From NCBI RefSeq assembly GCF_000315625.1, contig NW_005434659.1, forward strand, positions 946,994-981,606: a stretch of DNA of 34,613 nucleotides. The letters are read 5' to 3'. Each line of letters starts with the position of its first letter. The first letter of the stretch is position 1. The notes beneath the pieces were generated by a model. It worked only from the letters and a program-made list of their open reading frames with translations, was not told where the DNA came from and ran no database searches. Position numbers and translations under genes: made by a program. Positions 9,072-20,570 of the stretch are shown piece after piece. This stretch comes from Guillardia theta CCMP2712 (Eukaryota; Cryptophyceae; Pyrenomonadales; Geminigeraceae).

Positions 9072-12000
9072 CTACAATCCGAACATCCTCTTGAGCTGTG
9101 TGAGCTCTCGCTCAACCGCCCGGTCGAGCCCGCGGGTCGAGCTGGACCTCTGCTGGGCCCGTGTGGAGCCGTAGTCCGCACGTTTGACCGGCGCCACGTG
9201 GCTCCTTGACCTGCAAAGTCCATGAGACAGCTCAGCTCTAGCTGGGGTCTGCCAGTACCTCATCGCGCTGGAGGGCCTCCTGTGCTCGTGGACCTCCAGG
9301 TCGTCGCTCTCGGACGGAGTGCTCTTCCTCCAGGAGGAAGGGGACGCGCTTCTTCTCCCGCTCATCCTCCTCAGTCCCTCGCTCCTCGCCGGCGCCTCCT
9401 TCCCCTCCCGCGCCCCCCGGGCTCGCGCCGCCTTCATTCGCTGCATCTCCTCCTCCCCGCTCTCCGATGATGTGTCCTGCGCCTCCCATGCTCTCCTCGT
9501 CTCTTCTGCTGCCGCCGCTGCTGCCTCACCTCCTCCTCCTCTGGCCTGGGTCTGCCGGCTCCCAGCTGGATTCTTTGCCTTCCACTCTTCCACCTCCTTC
9601 CTCGTCGTCGCCATCTGCTCCTGCAGACGCTGCACTGAGCCCTCCAGCTCACTGCCAGCAGGTCAGGGGACGACGACGAGCCTCTCAGCGTCTCACCTGC
9701 GCTTGTCCTCCCCCCTCGCCGTCGCCTCGCACTTGCTCGAGATCTCCTGCTGGCCAGTCAGCCACCGCAAACTCATCTCGACCCACCTTCAGTGCTGCCC
9801 TGGTGGAGTCCAGCTGAACTCTGATGTCCTGGAGGTCAACAACGACCGGAGCTCCGCCCGCCTCCTCCAGCTTCTCCACCCTCGTTGACAAGGCCTGTAG
9901 CATCGTCTCGACCTGCTCAGAGATTAGGAGACAAGAATCAGGAGGAGGAGGAGGAGGAGGAGGAGCAGGAGGAAGAGAGAGGAGAGAGTGAAGAGGTAAC
10001 CGAGAGAGAAAGGGAGGGGGGGGGGGGGTAAGGATCCTTTTGCAGCTCCTGCTCACCTTCCTTGCGCTCTTGCTCGCCGCGTCCACCTGACCAAGGGTAC
10101 CCAAAAAAAAAGGGGGGGGGGGGGGGGGGAAAAATTAAAAAGGTAAGGAAAAAAAAAGGGGGGAAAAAAAGAAAAAAAAAAAAAAGTAACGGAAAAAAAA
10201 GGGGGGGGGGGGGGGAAAAAACCCTTTTTTTTTTTTTCTCCCCCTCCCACGATTTTCTCTTTTTGTGTCCCCCGCTTTTTTTTTCTGGAGCTTCCCGGGG
10301 TTTGAAAACCCAATTTTCAAGGGTGTGGGTTTCTTCTCTTTTTTTTCCTTTAAAAAAAAAAATTCAAATTTCCCCCCTTTTCCCCCCCCCTTGACCCCCC
10401 CCCCATTTAAAGGCCCCTTCTTCCCCCCGGGCTTTTTTTTCCACCCCGCTCGCGCGGAACCCCCCCCCGTTAAAGAATCCCTCCTTTCCCTTTTTTCCCA
10501 TTTTAAATTCCCCCCCCCCCCGGGGGGATTTTCTCTCCAAATGTTCTCCCCCCCCCGGGGGGGGAGNNNNNNNNNNNNNNNNNNNNNNNNNNNNNNNNNN
10601 NNNNNNNNNNNNNNNNNNNNNNNNNNNNNNNNNNNNNNNNNNNNNNNNNNNNNNNNNNNNNNNNNNCCCCTTCCCTCCCTCCCTCCCTCCCTCCCTCCCT
10701 CCCTCCTCCTCCCTCCCTCCCTCCCTCCCTCCCTCCCTTCTACCCCTCCTCTCCTCTCCTACCTTGACGATCTTAGTTTCGAGGTACTTGAACTTATCCT
10801 GGTAGTCATCATTTCGGGTTTTGAAATCATCCAGCCGCGACTTGAACTGTCAGGTCCGCCTCGTCAGCTTATCGACACCTCATCCTCAGCTGGAGACCTG
10901 CTGGGCTTGTCGCTTCAGCGACTCATGCTCGAGCTGCATGTTATGGATCTCGTCCATCAGGCTCTGATCTGCTCCCGAGCTCGACGCCAGCTGGTCTAGT
11001 CGCGCATAGCTGCAGGTCACATCAGCACGGCACACGTCGAGCTGGGAGGTACATCTCGGTGATTCGCTCGTCGGCTCCGGACATGTGCTTCTCCACCTGC
11101 AGCCACGGGCTCAGCTGAACTCCAGCAGGAGCCCGGGACTCACCTCTTGCTGCGAGCCGCTCAGAGAAGTGACTGTTGACTTGACATCTTCTAGCGCCCG
11201 CGTTGCCTCCACCAGCTGTTTCTCCAACTCCCCCAGCTTGTTATCTGCCGGCGGTGGCGAAGACTGGGTGCTGATCTTCCCCAGCTCTGCCTTGACGTCT
11301 GTGAGAGATTCGCTGGCCTCCTCGACCTGCAGGGCCAGGGAGTCCAGCTGACCAGCCACCTTCTCCTGCTCGGACGAGACGACCTTGAGGTGCTTGAGGG
11401 TCTCGAAGATCGTCTCGTAGCGCGAGGCCTCCTGCTCCTCTTCCTCCTGCATCGGCTTCCCTACGAGCGTCTCTAGAGCATGGCAGGACTCCCTCAGCAG
11501 GATGATCTCAGGGTTGATCAGCTCCTCGAACATCTTCCCGAACGTCTCCCGGACCCTCTCCTCCAGCTCTGGCTCATCCCTGGCCGCTCCTCCTTCCTTG
11601 CTGCCCTCCAGCTCGTCGAGTCGTTCCTGCAGCCCTTCAACCATCCCGACAACCCCAGCTGAGACATTCAGAACTTTTCTCTCGGCTTTGCTCATTTTAC
11701 CCCACAGCGCTTCCTCAAGCTCTTTGATATCAGCCGCGGGGCCCGGGCTGCTGGCAACGAGCTGCTGCAGACTCTCAAGATCAGCGGCAAACTTCTTCAG
11801 CTTCTCGGACGCTTCCCCCTCTCCTCCTTCCCCTCCGCCCTGCTCGCTCTTGGAGGACATTTCGAGGTTGGAGACTCGCTCTTCGATCGAGTTGAGAATG
11901 TTCACCTGCACGCTCAAACCTCAACAAGGAAACCCGTAAGATTCAGGAGGTACCTTGCGCGTGAGCTCCGACATCCTGTTCTGAAGCTCGGAGTGCGAAG

Positions 12001-14187
12001 TCGCCAGGTTCCCCTCCTCCTTGAGCGACTTGTTCAGCTCCTCCCGCAGGCTCGTGACGTCTTGTGACATGTCCGACATCCTCGCTCGCAGGTCCCTCAA
12101 GTCCGGCGGCTCGGTCACGTGCTCCTCTTGACGCTTCGCGAGTTTGCTTGTTAACTGCGGACAAGGAGGTCAAACGAGGTTCAATGCCTGATATGACTGC
12201 TGAGAACAAAAGACGGTCACCTTTTCCATGTCGTCCAGCCTGTCTGACATCTGTTTCGCTTCATTCTGACTTGTCTTGATGCTGCAGACAGCCAAAGAGT
12301 TAGCCAAGGAGCCTATTAATCCGTCGAGGAGACCTGTCTTCTGCTTCTTCCACCTTTGACAGGATATCGTCTATCCGTTCTTCCAGTCTGTCTTTGTCTT
12401 GTTCAACCTCCATCATCTTCTTCTTCAGAGATGAAATCTCGTTGTTCAACTCGCTGCTGGTACCCTCACTCTCGCTAACTCTCCTTGCCTCCGTCTCAGG
12501 CGGAGCTTCCTTCGATTTGTTTTCGATCTTCGCCAACACTTCTTCGGCCTCCTTGATCACAGGCTTCACGGCATTGGCAGCGTTCACCGCCGCCTCCCGA
12601 TGCAGCTCCTTCATTTGTTCCTCCTTCCAGGCCCGCAGGTCCTCCTCGACCTTGCTCCTCCATGCTTCCTGCTCCTCTTGCTTAGTCTTCTCCATCCGCA
12701 GAACAGCGTCTTCGATCGCCTTTTGCACGGCAGGGCTGAGGTCTGCTTCAGGGCCCTGAGAGGTTCTCAAGTGCGAGTCATCGTCCCCTGCCTTCTCCTC
12801 CAGCTCCTCGATCCGAGAGTGTATCGACTGCATCCAGTTGTCCATCTTTCTCTCCAGGTCCTTCGTTGCCTGCTGCATCGTCAGGCAAGCAGCACCCCTC
12901 CGAACCCCCCACACGGACCTGAGCGCTCCTGTTGGTCGTCAGCTCGGAGAGTTTATCCTCTACAACTTGCATCAGGTGCGCGTGCTGCCTGTCAACTTCA
13001 TCCAGCCTCTCCCGCAGCTCCAGCACCTCGTCAACAATCCCTTCGTTGCTCCTGCCATCCACCTGCGAGACGCTCAGCGGGAGCAGCAGGCGGTGAGTGC
13101 GAGGTGCTACCTTGGCCATGAGGTGAGACAGAAGCTCCTTGATAGCCTGATTCGAGTCCGTCAGCTGCTTGATGGCTGCTGCTCCCTCATCCAGCACGAC
13201 AGGCAGCTGAGCTGCGGCATCGCTAAGATCGAGAGCAGACTTGGAAGGTGTTCTCTCAGGGGAGGGGACTGACAGCATGGGAGAGGGGGAGGACAGCGAC
13301 GAGTCAGCCCCTGCCTTGCCTGCCTTGCCGCGGGAACCTCCTTGTTCTAGGTCGTTGATGAACTTCATAACAAGGTTCATGAACTCGACGACTTGGATCT
13401 CCATCTTGGAGGGGCTCTTGCTGTCAAGCACTTGCTTCTTGAACAGGCTGCGGGAGAAGATAGGCAGCAGCTCCGAGATCGAGTGCCTGTTGGAAGACTT
13501 CTGACTCTCGAAGTCTCCGATGAACCTGACCACGTAGAAGATAACGTTCTTGCTGACATCTGGGAGCTGGCGGAAGAGAGCCTTGAGCTCTGCCAGCTGC
13601 AAGCTCTCGTTCTGATGGTAGATGGCTTGAAGGAAGTCGATGTCAGGCGGGAGGAGGTCCGGAACCTCCTCTAAGAACGAGAGGATCATGTATCCGATAG
13701 TGAGAGAGTCATACTCGTCAAGGTCGATCTCCTCCAAGGCGAGCTCCTCGATCTCCCTCCTCAGCCGCTTGATCTGATCGCATGCCCATCACAACCCTAT
13801 CCTACTCTGTCACAAACACATGCATCACCTCCAGCTCCCTCGGCCTCGACCGAAAGATTGCTACTTCATTCAAGTCTTCCGAGAGCACATGCTTGCACAG
13901 AAAGTCCAGAACAGCAGGGACTCCTGAGTGAAGAGAGAGGAGGCTGTCAGGTGAGGCCATCAACCAGGAGCATGATTCACCGTTCTCACAAGGCAACTGA
14001 GTAACCACTTGTCCGAAGACCTTTGACTTATTGTCGGCTACCTTGGTCTTGGACATCACTTTCTTTGCATTGGATTTCTCTGTGGAACAAGTGAGAAGAA
14101 CAAGAAGCTCCTCTATCGCTGTGAGGATCCTCCAGTCACTACTTCCTCTCGGTCACTCACGCACTGAAGCTTTCCTGATTCCATCAT
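9072..14187 (-). CDS. RhoGAP domain protein with long coiled-coil C-terminal region (split by assembly gap)
   Basis: GTPase-activating protein for Rho-family GTPases. Exons: 14187-14161 (tentative start), 14077-13829, 13773-13111, 13062-12919, 12872-12334, 12281-12221, 12154-11954, 11905-11144, 11096-11053, 11009-10898, 10846-10763, then a gap, 10086-10057, 9912-9787, 9746-9697 and 9651-9072. The RhoGAP fold spans the second and third exons: GVPAVLDFLCKHVL, the arginine-finger segment EVAIFRSRPRELE, the ILSFLEEVPDLLPP stretch and the FYVVRFIGDFESQKSSNRHS helix. Everything after is heptad-rich coiled coil (for example KDRLEERIDDILSKVEEAED), followed by an Arg/Ser-rich tail ending RELTQLKRMFGL. 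It probably links Rho signalling to a cytoskeletal or membrane scaffold. At least one exon may be lost in the gap. An in-frame 84-nt intron near 9280-9197 is possible. Confidence 0.82.
10087..10566. other. Low-quality sequence with inflated homopolymers next to assembly gap
   Basis: Runs of 8-18 identical bases (A, G, C, T) alternate for about 480 bp directly beside the N block, unlike anything else in the window. This looks like failed base calling at a contig end rather than biology. Open frames here, with poly-Pro, poly-Phe or poly-Lys translations, should be ignored. Confidence 0.85.
10567..10666. other. Assembly gap (100 N)
   Basis: Exactly 100 undetermined bases, a conventional scaffold-gap size, so true length is unknown. 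It lies inside an intron, or removes an exon, of the RhoGAP/coiled-coil gene. Flanking exons at 10763-10846 and 10057-10086 are both coiled-coil coding in the same orientation. Confidence 0.95.
10667..10743. repeat. (CCCT)n tetranucleotide repeat
   Basis: Nearly pure CCCT/CCTC repeat of about 77 bp directly right of the N gap, inside a RhoGAP-gene intron. It is probably the cause of the assembly break. Confidence 0.85.
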
Positions 14188-14824
14188 CGGTATGTTGACA
14201 CCTATCTTGTCTTCTTTACGCGGATCATAATTCATATCTCCAGTCACATGTTCGGGCAACTTATAATCATCTCATGATCCTTCATCTTAATTCTGCGCTC
14301 ATCTCCTCATCTCCTCGTCTCATTGTCTGGTCTGCTCCTCCTCCCTTCCCTAGCCACCCTCTGCATTTCCTTGTTCAAAGTTCTCAACGCCGGCACGATA
14401 CAGAACTGTTACAGTGGATGTGACGAATTGTTGCGGATCTGTTACGCCGGCCCGGGGCTCCGCAGGTACGCCCGGCCGCACCATTCAGACGGTAACTAGG
14501 CTGAGCCTAGCTAGTGGTCACAGTACTGATCTTTAACTTAACTTTGAGTAAAAAAAGTTGAGCCTGCCGAGCCTTCTCACGGTGACCGGGGCCGCCCGGG
14601 GCCTTGAAGGTAGGCTGCCCAATCACAGCCTCCGTATCGCTCTCACATGGGCCGGGCCTTGCGGTCCTCCTCGCAGGACCTCCGAACTTCCGATAGGGTT
14701 TCTGAGTCCTCGTCCTCCTTTTTAGAGAGTCGGAGGGTTTCAACTTTTCCACTCTTTTGGTCTGATGGAACTTGACTATTTTTTTTCTGCAACGAACTTT
14801 CATTTGCCCCCATTCACGCGTGCG
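14188..14824. other. Divergent intergenic region with GC-rich palindromes
   Basis: Separates RhoGAP (-) and the two-barrel protein (+), so both promoters lie here. Around 14440-14520 are GC-rich inverted segments (CCGGCCCGGGG; CTAGGCT/AGCCTAG around one base), and about 14590-14660 has GGGCCGCCCGGGGCC. A long minus-strand frame (14507-14803) is Arg/Lys-rich with no family signal and was not called a gene. Confidence 0.4.
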
Positions 14825-16504
14825 ATGGCAGCGTCAGGCGCTTCTCCTTCCCACCACAAGCAGCTTGATCATGACCCTCCGACCCGCCGCATGCGCTCCT
14901 CCTCCTTCTCATCTCCCACCCCCTCTCGCCTGCGAGTACGGGCTGCCTCTCCCAGCGCCTGGGATCTCGAAAACTTCAGCAAAGAGTATGAGCTACGGGA
15001 CGGTGTTCCAAGACTCAACAAATGCCCAAGGTACGGGTCACGTGTGATCCTGTACAACTTGGTATCTCGACCTCCATGTTTGTTTTGAGGCATCATATGG
15101 TGGCAGGAGAGAGATGACGAGAGGCAGTATAACGGTGAAGCGGGAGTTATCATAGGAAAGAAGCGCAGTTACTGGATAGTGAAACTTGACATCATGCCCC
15201 ATGGCGCATCTATCCAAGTCAGCCCAGACAACGTCAAGCACGAGCTAGGGTTTAAGCACGCTGAGGTTGCTCCCTGTGTTTGGGTTGAGGAGCTTTTTGA
15301 CTCCTTTGGTGCTAGTCCAGTACACCCATTGTTCCCCGCACAGGGGATGTGAGTGTACCAGTGAGTCATGCTCAGCAGCATGGAGCTTGGCTGACCATGA
15401 CCGACGTCAGGGGTTCATCCATCCTTCATCACGAAGACGCTTCAGTAAGTCGGAGGACGACGAAGTCCTCCTCCACGACCTCTCCCCTCGCACCAAGAAG
15501 TTGCTCGCACCAGGCAATCGAGTGCAGCTGAAAGAACTTGTGAACAAACCTGAGCTCAACTGGAGAATTGGAACGATAGTTGAGGTTGAAGATGGAATCG
15601 GTGATAATCACAAGTGTGTAGTAGCTCTGGACGATGGCAACATGATCAAGGTGTTTTGTAACAAGTTTTTTCCATTCGTTTGACTCACTGCAAGGTGAAG
15701 AGCAAGAATTTGATTCCCAAGAGCCATATGCTTGTAGATAAGGTAAAATCACGTGATTGTTTTGCAACTTGTCTGATACTTATCCTTCTTGTGTGCAGGA
15801 GATTCAATCTGCCGAGAAACTGCGACATGAACTCAATGCCTGCACTGCACACATTGCTGAGGTAAGAAATTACATGGATTTCCTCCGCTGAAAGCCCTCT
15901 GTTTCATCTCAGCTCGAAGACAAGCTAAAGAACTCAAGAGTGTATTACGAGACATATGAATCACAAAGAGCCTCAATCCGAGTGGGAACGCTCTATCCTT
16001 GTTTCATGGATGCTGACCAGAGCGCAGAGAACAAGGAGAATCAACAATGGCCTTGACCCGGACGAGCGCGAGCCAGCCGAGAGAACGTGATGCTCCTTCT
16101 ATCGTTCAAGTCTCAACCTGTATATCTAATCCCATCTCATTATCTGCAGAAACAGAGTGAAGTCAAATCCTTCGAGTTCTGCTGCCCACGATGACGAGGA
16201 TTCTACGACGGGCATTAAAGACCCCGTGGTGTTGAGGAAATCAAGAAGCAGGCATACCGTCATGTCAGAGTGTAAGGAGAGTGAGAACGTGTTTCAGGCG
16301 AAGAAGTGATCAACTGTGGGATCTCAATCTCAACAAGATGAACTTGACGGGCACACATGGATTCGCATCTCCTAGCCATGGCAGCAGAGCTGAAAGCCCC
16401 GGTAAGGATTGCAGTTGAGGATACTTGTGTGCTTCTAATGCTATGGCAATGACGTTGCAGTGCTATGGAGTGAGAGAAGAGAGATGGATCTTCGGAATCG
16501 GTGA
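14825..16504 (+). CDS. Protein with two small beta-barrel-like modules and a coiled coil, 10 exons
   Basis: Exons: 14825(or 14765)-15030, 15112-15249, 15344-15650, 15695-15742, 15799-15861, 15913-15981, 16028-16086, 16150-16251, 16298-16401 and 16461-16504. Module 1 has YNGEAGVIIGKKRSYWIV then SPDNVKHEL. Module 2 has PGNRVQLKELV, WRIGTIVEVEDG and VALDDG, then KSKNLIPKS. Both have the pattern of small SH3/Tudor-like barrels that bind ligand through a curved sheet. Helical segments EKLRHELNACTAHIAE and LEDKLKNSRVYYETYESQ follow, then a basic, Ser-rich tail ending EMDLRNR. If the putative GC-AG intron 16252-16297 is not spliced, the protein instead stops at 16309. The family is not recognised; a chromatin or RNA adaptor is possible but unproven. 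Confidence 0.65.
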
Positions 16505-16754
16505 GATCGTACAACGCCTTGTTAGCTCACCATCGTCAGGTTCCGACTGACGCTCCTTGCTCAGGAGGATGGAGAAGGACGCTTTCTTTGACTCGCTGAA
16601 ATGATTAGAGAAATAAATCAGACACTTAGCTTGCATGCCTTTGTCACCCTCGACAAATATTCCCGATCTTTTTTTTTAGTTTTCTTTTACACCAGTTTTT
16701 TTAGGCACAAAGTTTGTGGCCTCAGATTTCCCGCCTTGGAGATTCGTTGCCGCC

Positions 16755-17890
16755 ATGCCGCCAAAGGGAGTGAGCATGGATGAGAAGCGCCGCCGCATCC
16801 TCGACATCTTCAAAGATGCACAGGTAGACATATCATCGTTGTTGATTCTGTTATGTGATAATCATATCTTCAAAAGAATTCGAGATGTCTTCAAGAACTG
16901 ATGATTGAATGAAAGGTGTACTCTATGAAAGAGATAGAAAAAATTGGATCCAAAAAGGGGATTTCCGGGATGCAAATACCAGATATTGTCAAGGTTGAGA
17001 AATGATTTTCTAATTCATGTTGATGTCTTTTTGCTGGGTTGCAGTCTTTATGCGATGACAACCTGATCGACACAGACAAGATAGGCTCGTAAGGAGGATG
17101 TTTCGATTCTAAACAATGTTGAAGATCCTGCTTTTCTCCAGGGGTAACTTCTATTGGTCTCTTCCGAGCAAAGAAGGACAAAAGAAGCGCTCAAGATTAG
17201 AGTCATTGCAATCTAAAGTGGACAACACGCTTTCCAAGTTGAATAGCGAGAAAAAAAGGAAGACAGAGCTTGCAGCTGCTCGAGAAGCTACAACATCCAG
17301 GACAAAACTCCTGGAAGAACATAAGAAGCTGAAAGAAAATGAGGAGCAGTTGAAAGAGGAATTGAAGAAGTATGCGGACAAAGGTACCAAATATCACACT
17401 CATCTCATCTGAGAGTGTTTTGTAGATCCAGCAGTATTGAAAAAACTAGGTGCAATTTTCAGTTTCTGCAATGGCAATCTAATACTGCCTGTACTCCAGA
17501 AAATGATCTTGCAAAAGCATTCCAAACAGCAACTTTGTGGGGCAATAATCTGGAAGCAGTGAGGTATTCCGATAAAAGCTATCGTTACATGCAATGTGCG
17601 CTTTCGTTTCACTGATTATCCATTCAGGTATTACTTCTGCAAGAAACATGGTATGAGTGACAACGACATCGAGGCCAGATTTGAAAGTATCGTTACATTC
17701 TGCATTTCTCCTATCGATTGAATCATATGTCACTTCCAAATTTGCTCACGTTAATTTTGCTGCAAACGTCTACACCTTGTCTTGATCTGCATATGTCCCT
17801 CACTTAACTTGATCAACAGTTGCGGAAAAAGACCTTCAGCAAGTGGATTGGGCATATTTCAACTTGCCAGAGCCCGAAGAGTGTGAATGA
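16755..17890 (+). CDS. MND1: Meiotic nuclear division protein 1 (Mnd1)
   Basis: Partner of Hop2 in the complex that helps Dmc1/Rad51 find and invade the homologous chromosome in meiosis; nuclear. Eight exons with exact phase: 16755-16823, 16916-16993, 17045-17088, 17142-17383, 17426-17449, 17500-17563, 17628-17686 and 17820-17890. The protein starts MPPKGVSMDEKRRRILDIF and continues with SMKEIEKIGSKKGIS, the winged-helix DNA-binding part with DDNLIDTDKIGSGNFYWSLP. A long coiled coil follows (17165-17383), then the C-terminal helical part with TLWGNNLEAVRYYFCKKHG and QVDWAYFNLPE. About 216 residues, close to the usual 205-220. The ATG sits in GCCGCCATGC. An unbroken MND1 implies a sexual cycle, or at least selection for meiotic recombination. 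Confidence 0.95.
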
Positions 17891-18015
17891 GCAAGGAATG
17901 AAGATTGTGAAAGAAGATTGTGAATGAGCTAGGATGTTTCAGAAAAGGATGATGGTAATTGTACTGCACAATCACTTTATATGTATGTCGAATCTGAACC
18001 CCTCTGTTCCACTGC

Positions 18016-19205
18016 CTAAAGCTTGTATCGTTCCTCTTCCGCATAATAATCATTAAAGCCAACAATATCTCTAAGCTCTGCAAAATCGAGGATATCATCG
18101 ACAGGACGACCTTCTTTAAGTGATTCCAGTGCTTTGTTCCTGGAAAATAGTCACCATAGAAACCAGGCACAAGTGTTGCATCGCTCACATGGCCTTGACG
18201 GCCGTGCTGACGAGAGTGAGTGGGTAGGCAGCTATCTTGTATCCCATCTTCTCTAGTTCCTTGGGTGGCAGGACGGGAGTCTGTCAAGTTGAGATGAATC
18301 AATCAAAGACCCCGCCAACGAGATTGCTCCACCTTCCCTCCCTCCAGCATGTTAGCCAACTTGGGTGTGTTGGGAGCAGCCTCACAATGCATCTTCATCT
18401 CCTCAATCGACTGCGGGGCCTCGAGAAACACTGAGATCGCATTTCAGTCAGTTCACTGCAAGCAGAACATGGGAGACTTCACGAAAAGCTTTCGCTCACC
18501 GATGTCTGCCCCGACCTTCTCGTAGAGCCGAACGCGCTCGAGAGCTTCGTCCATGCTGATGCACCCCCGCGCGTCTGTGCGGGCCAGGATGAGAATGTCG
18601 GCGCCTTCATCTCTTGCATCCACCGCTGCCTGCACTCTCTGAATGGCTTCTTCTCTGGAAACAACTTGTTTCCCCCTGGTGTGACCGCAGCGTTTGGGCG
18701 CTACTTGATCCTCTATCATCACACTCGCGAACCCAGCTTGAGCGTAGCCCCGCACAGTTCGCTTCACGTTCATGGCGTTGCCATATCCCGTGTCCCCGTC
18801 ACCTATTACCGGGATTGAAACCGCAGAGCAGATATCTCTTCCAGCGTCCACCATCTCCCCGTAGCTCATGTACCCGGTGTCAGGAAGCCCAAGTTTCGCT
18901 GCTGAGGTGGCGAACCCGCTCATGAATGTGAGATCAAATCCTGCCCTCTGCACCAACTTCGCAGACAACCCGTCGAAGCAGCAGGGCATGACAAGGATCC
19001 CTGGCTGCTTTAGAAGTTTCCTGAGTTTGTTAGGCGCAGATTCCTCTGCCTTGCACACCAGGACGTGCGAAGATGCTCGGGGTCTCGCAGGGAGCCGACA
19101 AGTCAGCATGCTCTCCTTCCGTTGTCCTGCCATGGGGAAGGGCTGAGTTATGTAGCCAGAGCAGCAAGCAAGCGACGCCGCTAAGAGCAAGAGGCGCAAC
19201 GCCAT
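18016..19205 (-). CDS. PEP mutase / isocitrate lyase-family enzyme, carboxyvinyl-carboxyphosphonate phosphorylmutase-like, plastid-type N-terminus
   Basis: Four exons: 19205-18500, 18430-18333, 18280-18189 and 18139-18016, giving 339 residues. The TIM-barrel landmarks are MPCCFDGLSAKLVQRAGF, MSGFATSA, the metal-site loop GDGDTGYGN and the EDQVAPKRCGH motif with its substrate-binding Lys/His. ILARTDARG and the later FLEAP strand follow. Relatives cleave or form C-C or C-P bonds of 2-oxo acids (isocitrate, methylisocitrate, oxaloacetate, phosphonopyruvate); the exact substrate cannot be read. The N-terminus MALRLLLLAASLACCSGY is a signal peptide, and ITQPFPMAG plus a basic Ser/Arg stretch before the barrel looks like a transit peptide. 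An in-frame ATG further upstream (19253) would bury the signal and is less likely. Confidence 0.9.
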
Positions 19206-19578
19206 TGCAGAGGATCGAATGCTTTCCACCCACCACCCCATTGCCCCCATCTCACCACCCCTGTCTACATGAGTACACTTTCCGTCCCCTTCCCTCGTCC
19301 TATTCGTATCTGCATGCACCCCCTCTTTCTCTCTGCGGCTCAGGTTCACACCATCTCAGCTGTTCTTCCCTCCTCTCTTCTAGGCTCGTTCCAGTGAACA
19401 TGGCTTCACTCCTGTTCAGCTGCTGAGAAGATTCTTGTGCCGCAAGTTCAAGGTTTTGAGCATTCCGTTTCTTTCAGTTGAAAATTCGTTCATTCACAGC
19501 CGCTCAAAACTTCAATCTGAGAGACGGCTACATCACTGTGTAAAGCTGATGCTATGGCATGTTGCAGCCTCAACGACA
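19206..19578. other. Spacer between two minus-strand genes
   Basis: Holds the probable promoter of the PEP mutase-like gene (its ATG is at 19205) and the 3' end of the FKBP gene. The plus strand is pyrimidine-rich around 19275-19385. No exon-like sequence seen. Confidence 0.5.
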
Positions 19579-20570
19579 TCAGCTGCCAAACCCAAACATC
19601 TTCATCAGGTTACTCTTGCGCTCGTACGTGACTTCGATCTCGACATCCTGCTTGATCGGTTCGGTCAGAGGTCCTGCTGGGATATACAGCACTCTCGTCT
19701 CTCCAGCTTTCATTCCTTTCACTATCGGAATGGTCAGATCTCCGAAGGGCGGCATGGCACGACGTACCTCCGTCCTCCAACCCTCTGATTGTCTTGCCTT
19801 TGCCCAAAGCAACCTGTGATTAGACTCATGAGTGTGACGTTTGGACGATTTTGTGTTTCTGCAGGATCTGACCGCGAAACCTTGTCGCGACTTGGATGTA
19901 TCCATCACTACCTGCAACATGAGCCGTCACCACGACGTTGAAGGAAGGAAGGACACACATACATTTCCATCAGCCGTCTTGGCCAAGATGGAGAGGATCA
20001 CAAGGTCGCCATCCTCTGCAGTCTCGACGATTCCAAACTTTTGGCCAAAAGATCAACAAGCATTCAGAGTGGAACCAGCTTTTACCTTGTCTCCCGGCGC
20101 CGTGGTGGTCTTGAGGATCTTGTACTTGACTCCAGACTCAGTTTGCTGCTTCCGACAGTCACATATTCCTCAACATCATCCTCCGATTGGTCACCATCAA
20201 ACCACCATCCTCTCCTGCAAGGGCTGGTGCGACCCCGCCAGCGAGAATGAAAGCAGCAGCGCCTGCTTGAGTCAGCATCGACAAGGTGTCAGCATTGTCT
20301 CGTCTTGTTCTGCGCTGTACTAGTACACATACCGCTGAAGAGTTGCCTCCTTGCAACCACAGTGCTTGGGGTTGTACATGCCTGCTTCTCGTTCGCTGAG
20401 CAGCGGAGATGGAGCAGAGGGGAGACGTATCCCTGGCAGATGTCGACCAACAGGAACAGCGCCAAACTGAAAACAACTGCGAACTGTATGAGATGAGAAT
20501 TATGAAGCCATATCGTCGCTGGAGTACTGACCAATCTTTCTTTCGAAAGACGATACAAGTTCAACTCCAC
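19579..20570 (-). CDS. FKBP-type peptidyl-prolyl isomerase targeted to the thylakoid lumen
   Basis: Cis-trans prolyl isomerase/chaperone. Eight exons: 20570-20532, 20483-20333, 20265-20195, 20148(or 20145)-20086, 20037-19963, 19911-19873, 19813-19768 and 19715-19579, about 206 residues; every junction is in phase. FKBP landmarks are TESGVKYKIL, ALGKGKTIRGLEDGGMKAGE, RVLYIPA and VEIEVTYER. Before the domain come a hydrophobic ER signal (FAVVFSLALFLLVDICQGY), a transit-like stretch (SPLLHLRCSANEK), then VARRQLFS with twin arginines, a hydrophobic Ala/Gly core (AGAAAFILAGG) and an APALA cut site. That is the classic Tat lumen signal, so the product should fold in the stroma and cross the thylakoid by the Tat route. 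The first, 48-nt intron is in frame, so it could be retained. Confidence 0.92.

Noticed and set aside
10053-10999. Plus-strand frame running through the N block, and poly-Lys/Phe frames beside it
   Set aside because: Built from corrupted homopolymers and undetermined bases; the real coding strand here is minus.
14507-14803. Minus-strand Arg/Lys-rich frame of 98 codons
   Set aside because: Composition follows a GC-rich spacer, with no family signal and no partner exon.
15353-15412. Possible intron (GTACCAG...CGTCAG, 56 nt) within exon 15344-15650
   Set aside because: Removing it breaks the reading frame, while the retained sequence stays open and joins both sides in phase.
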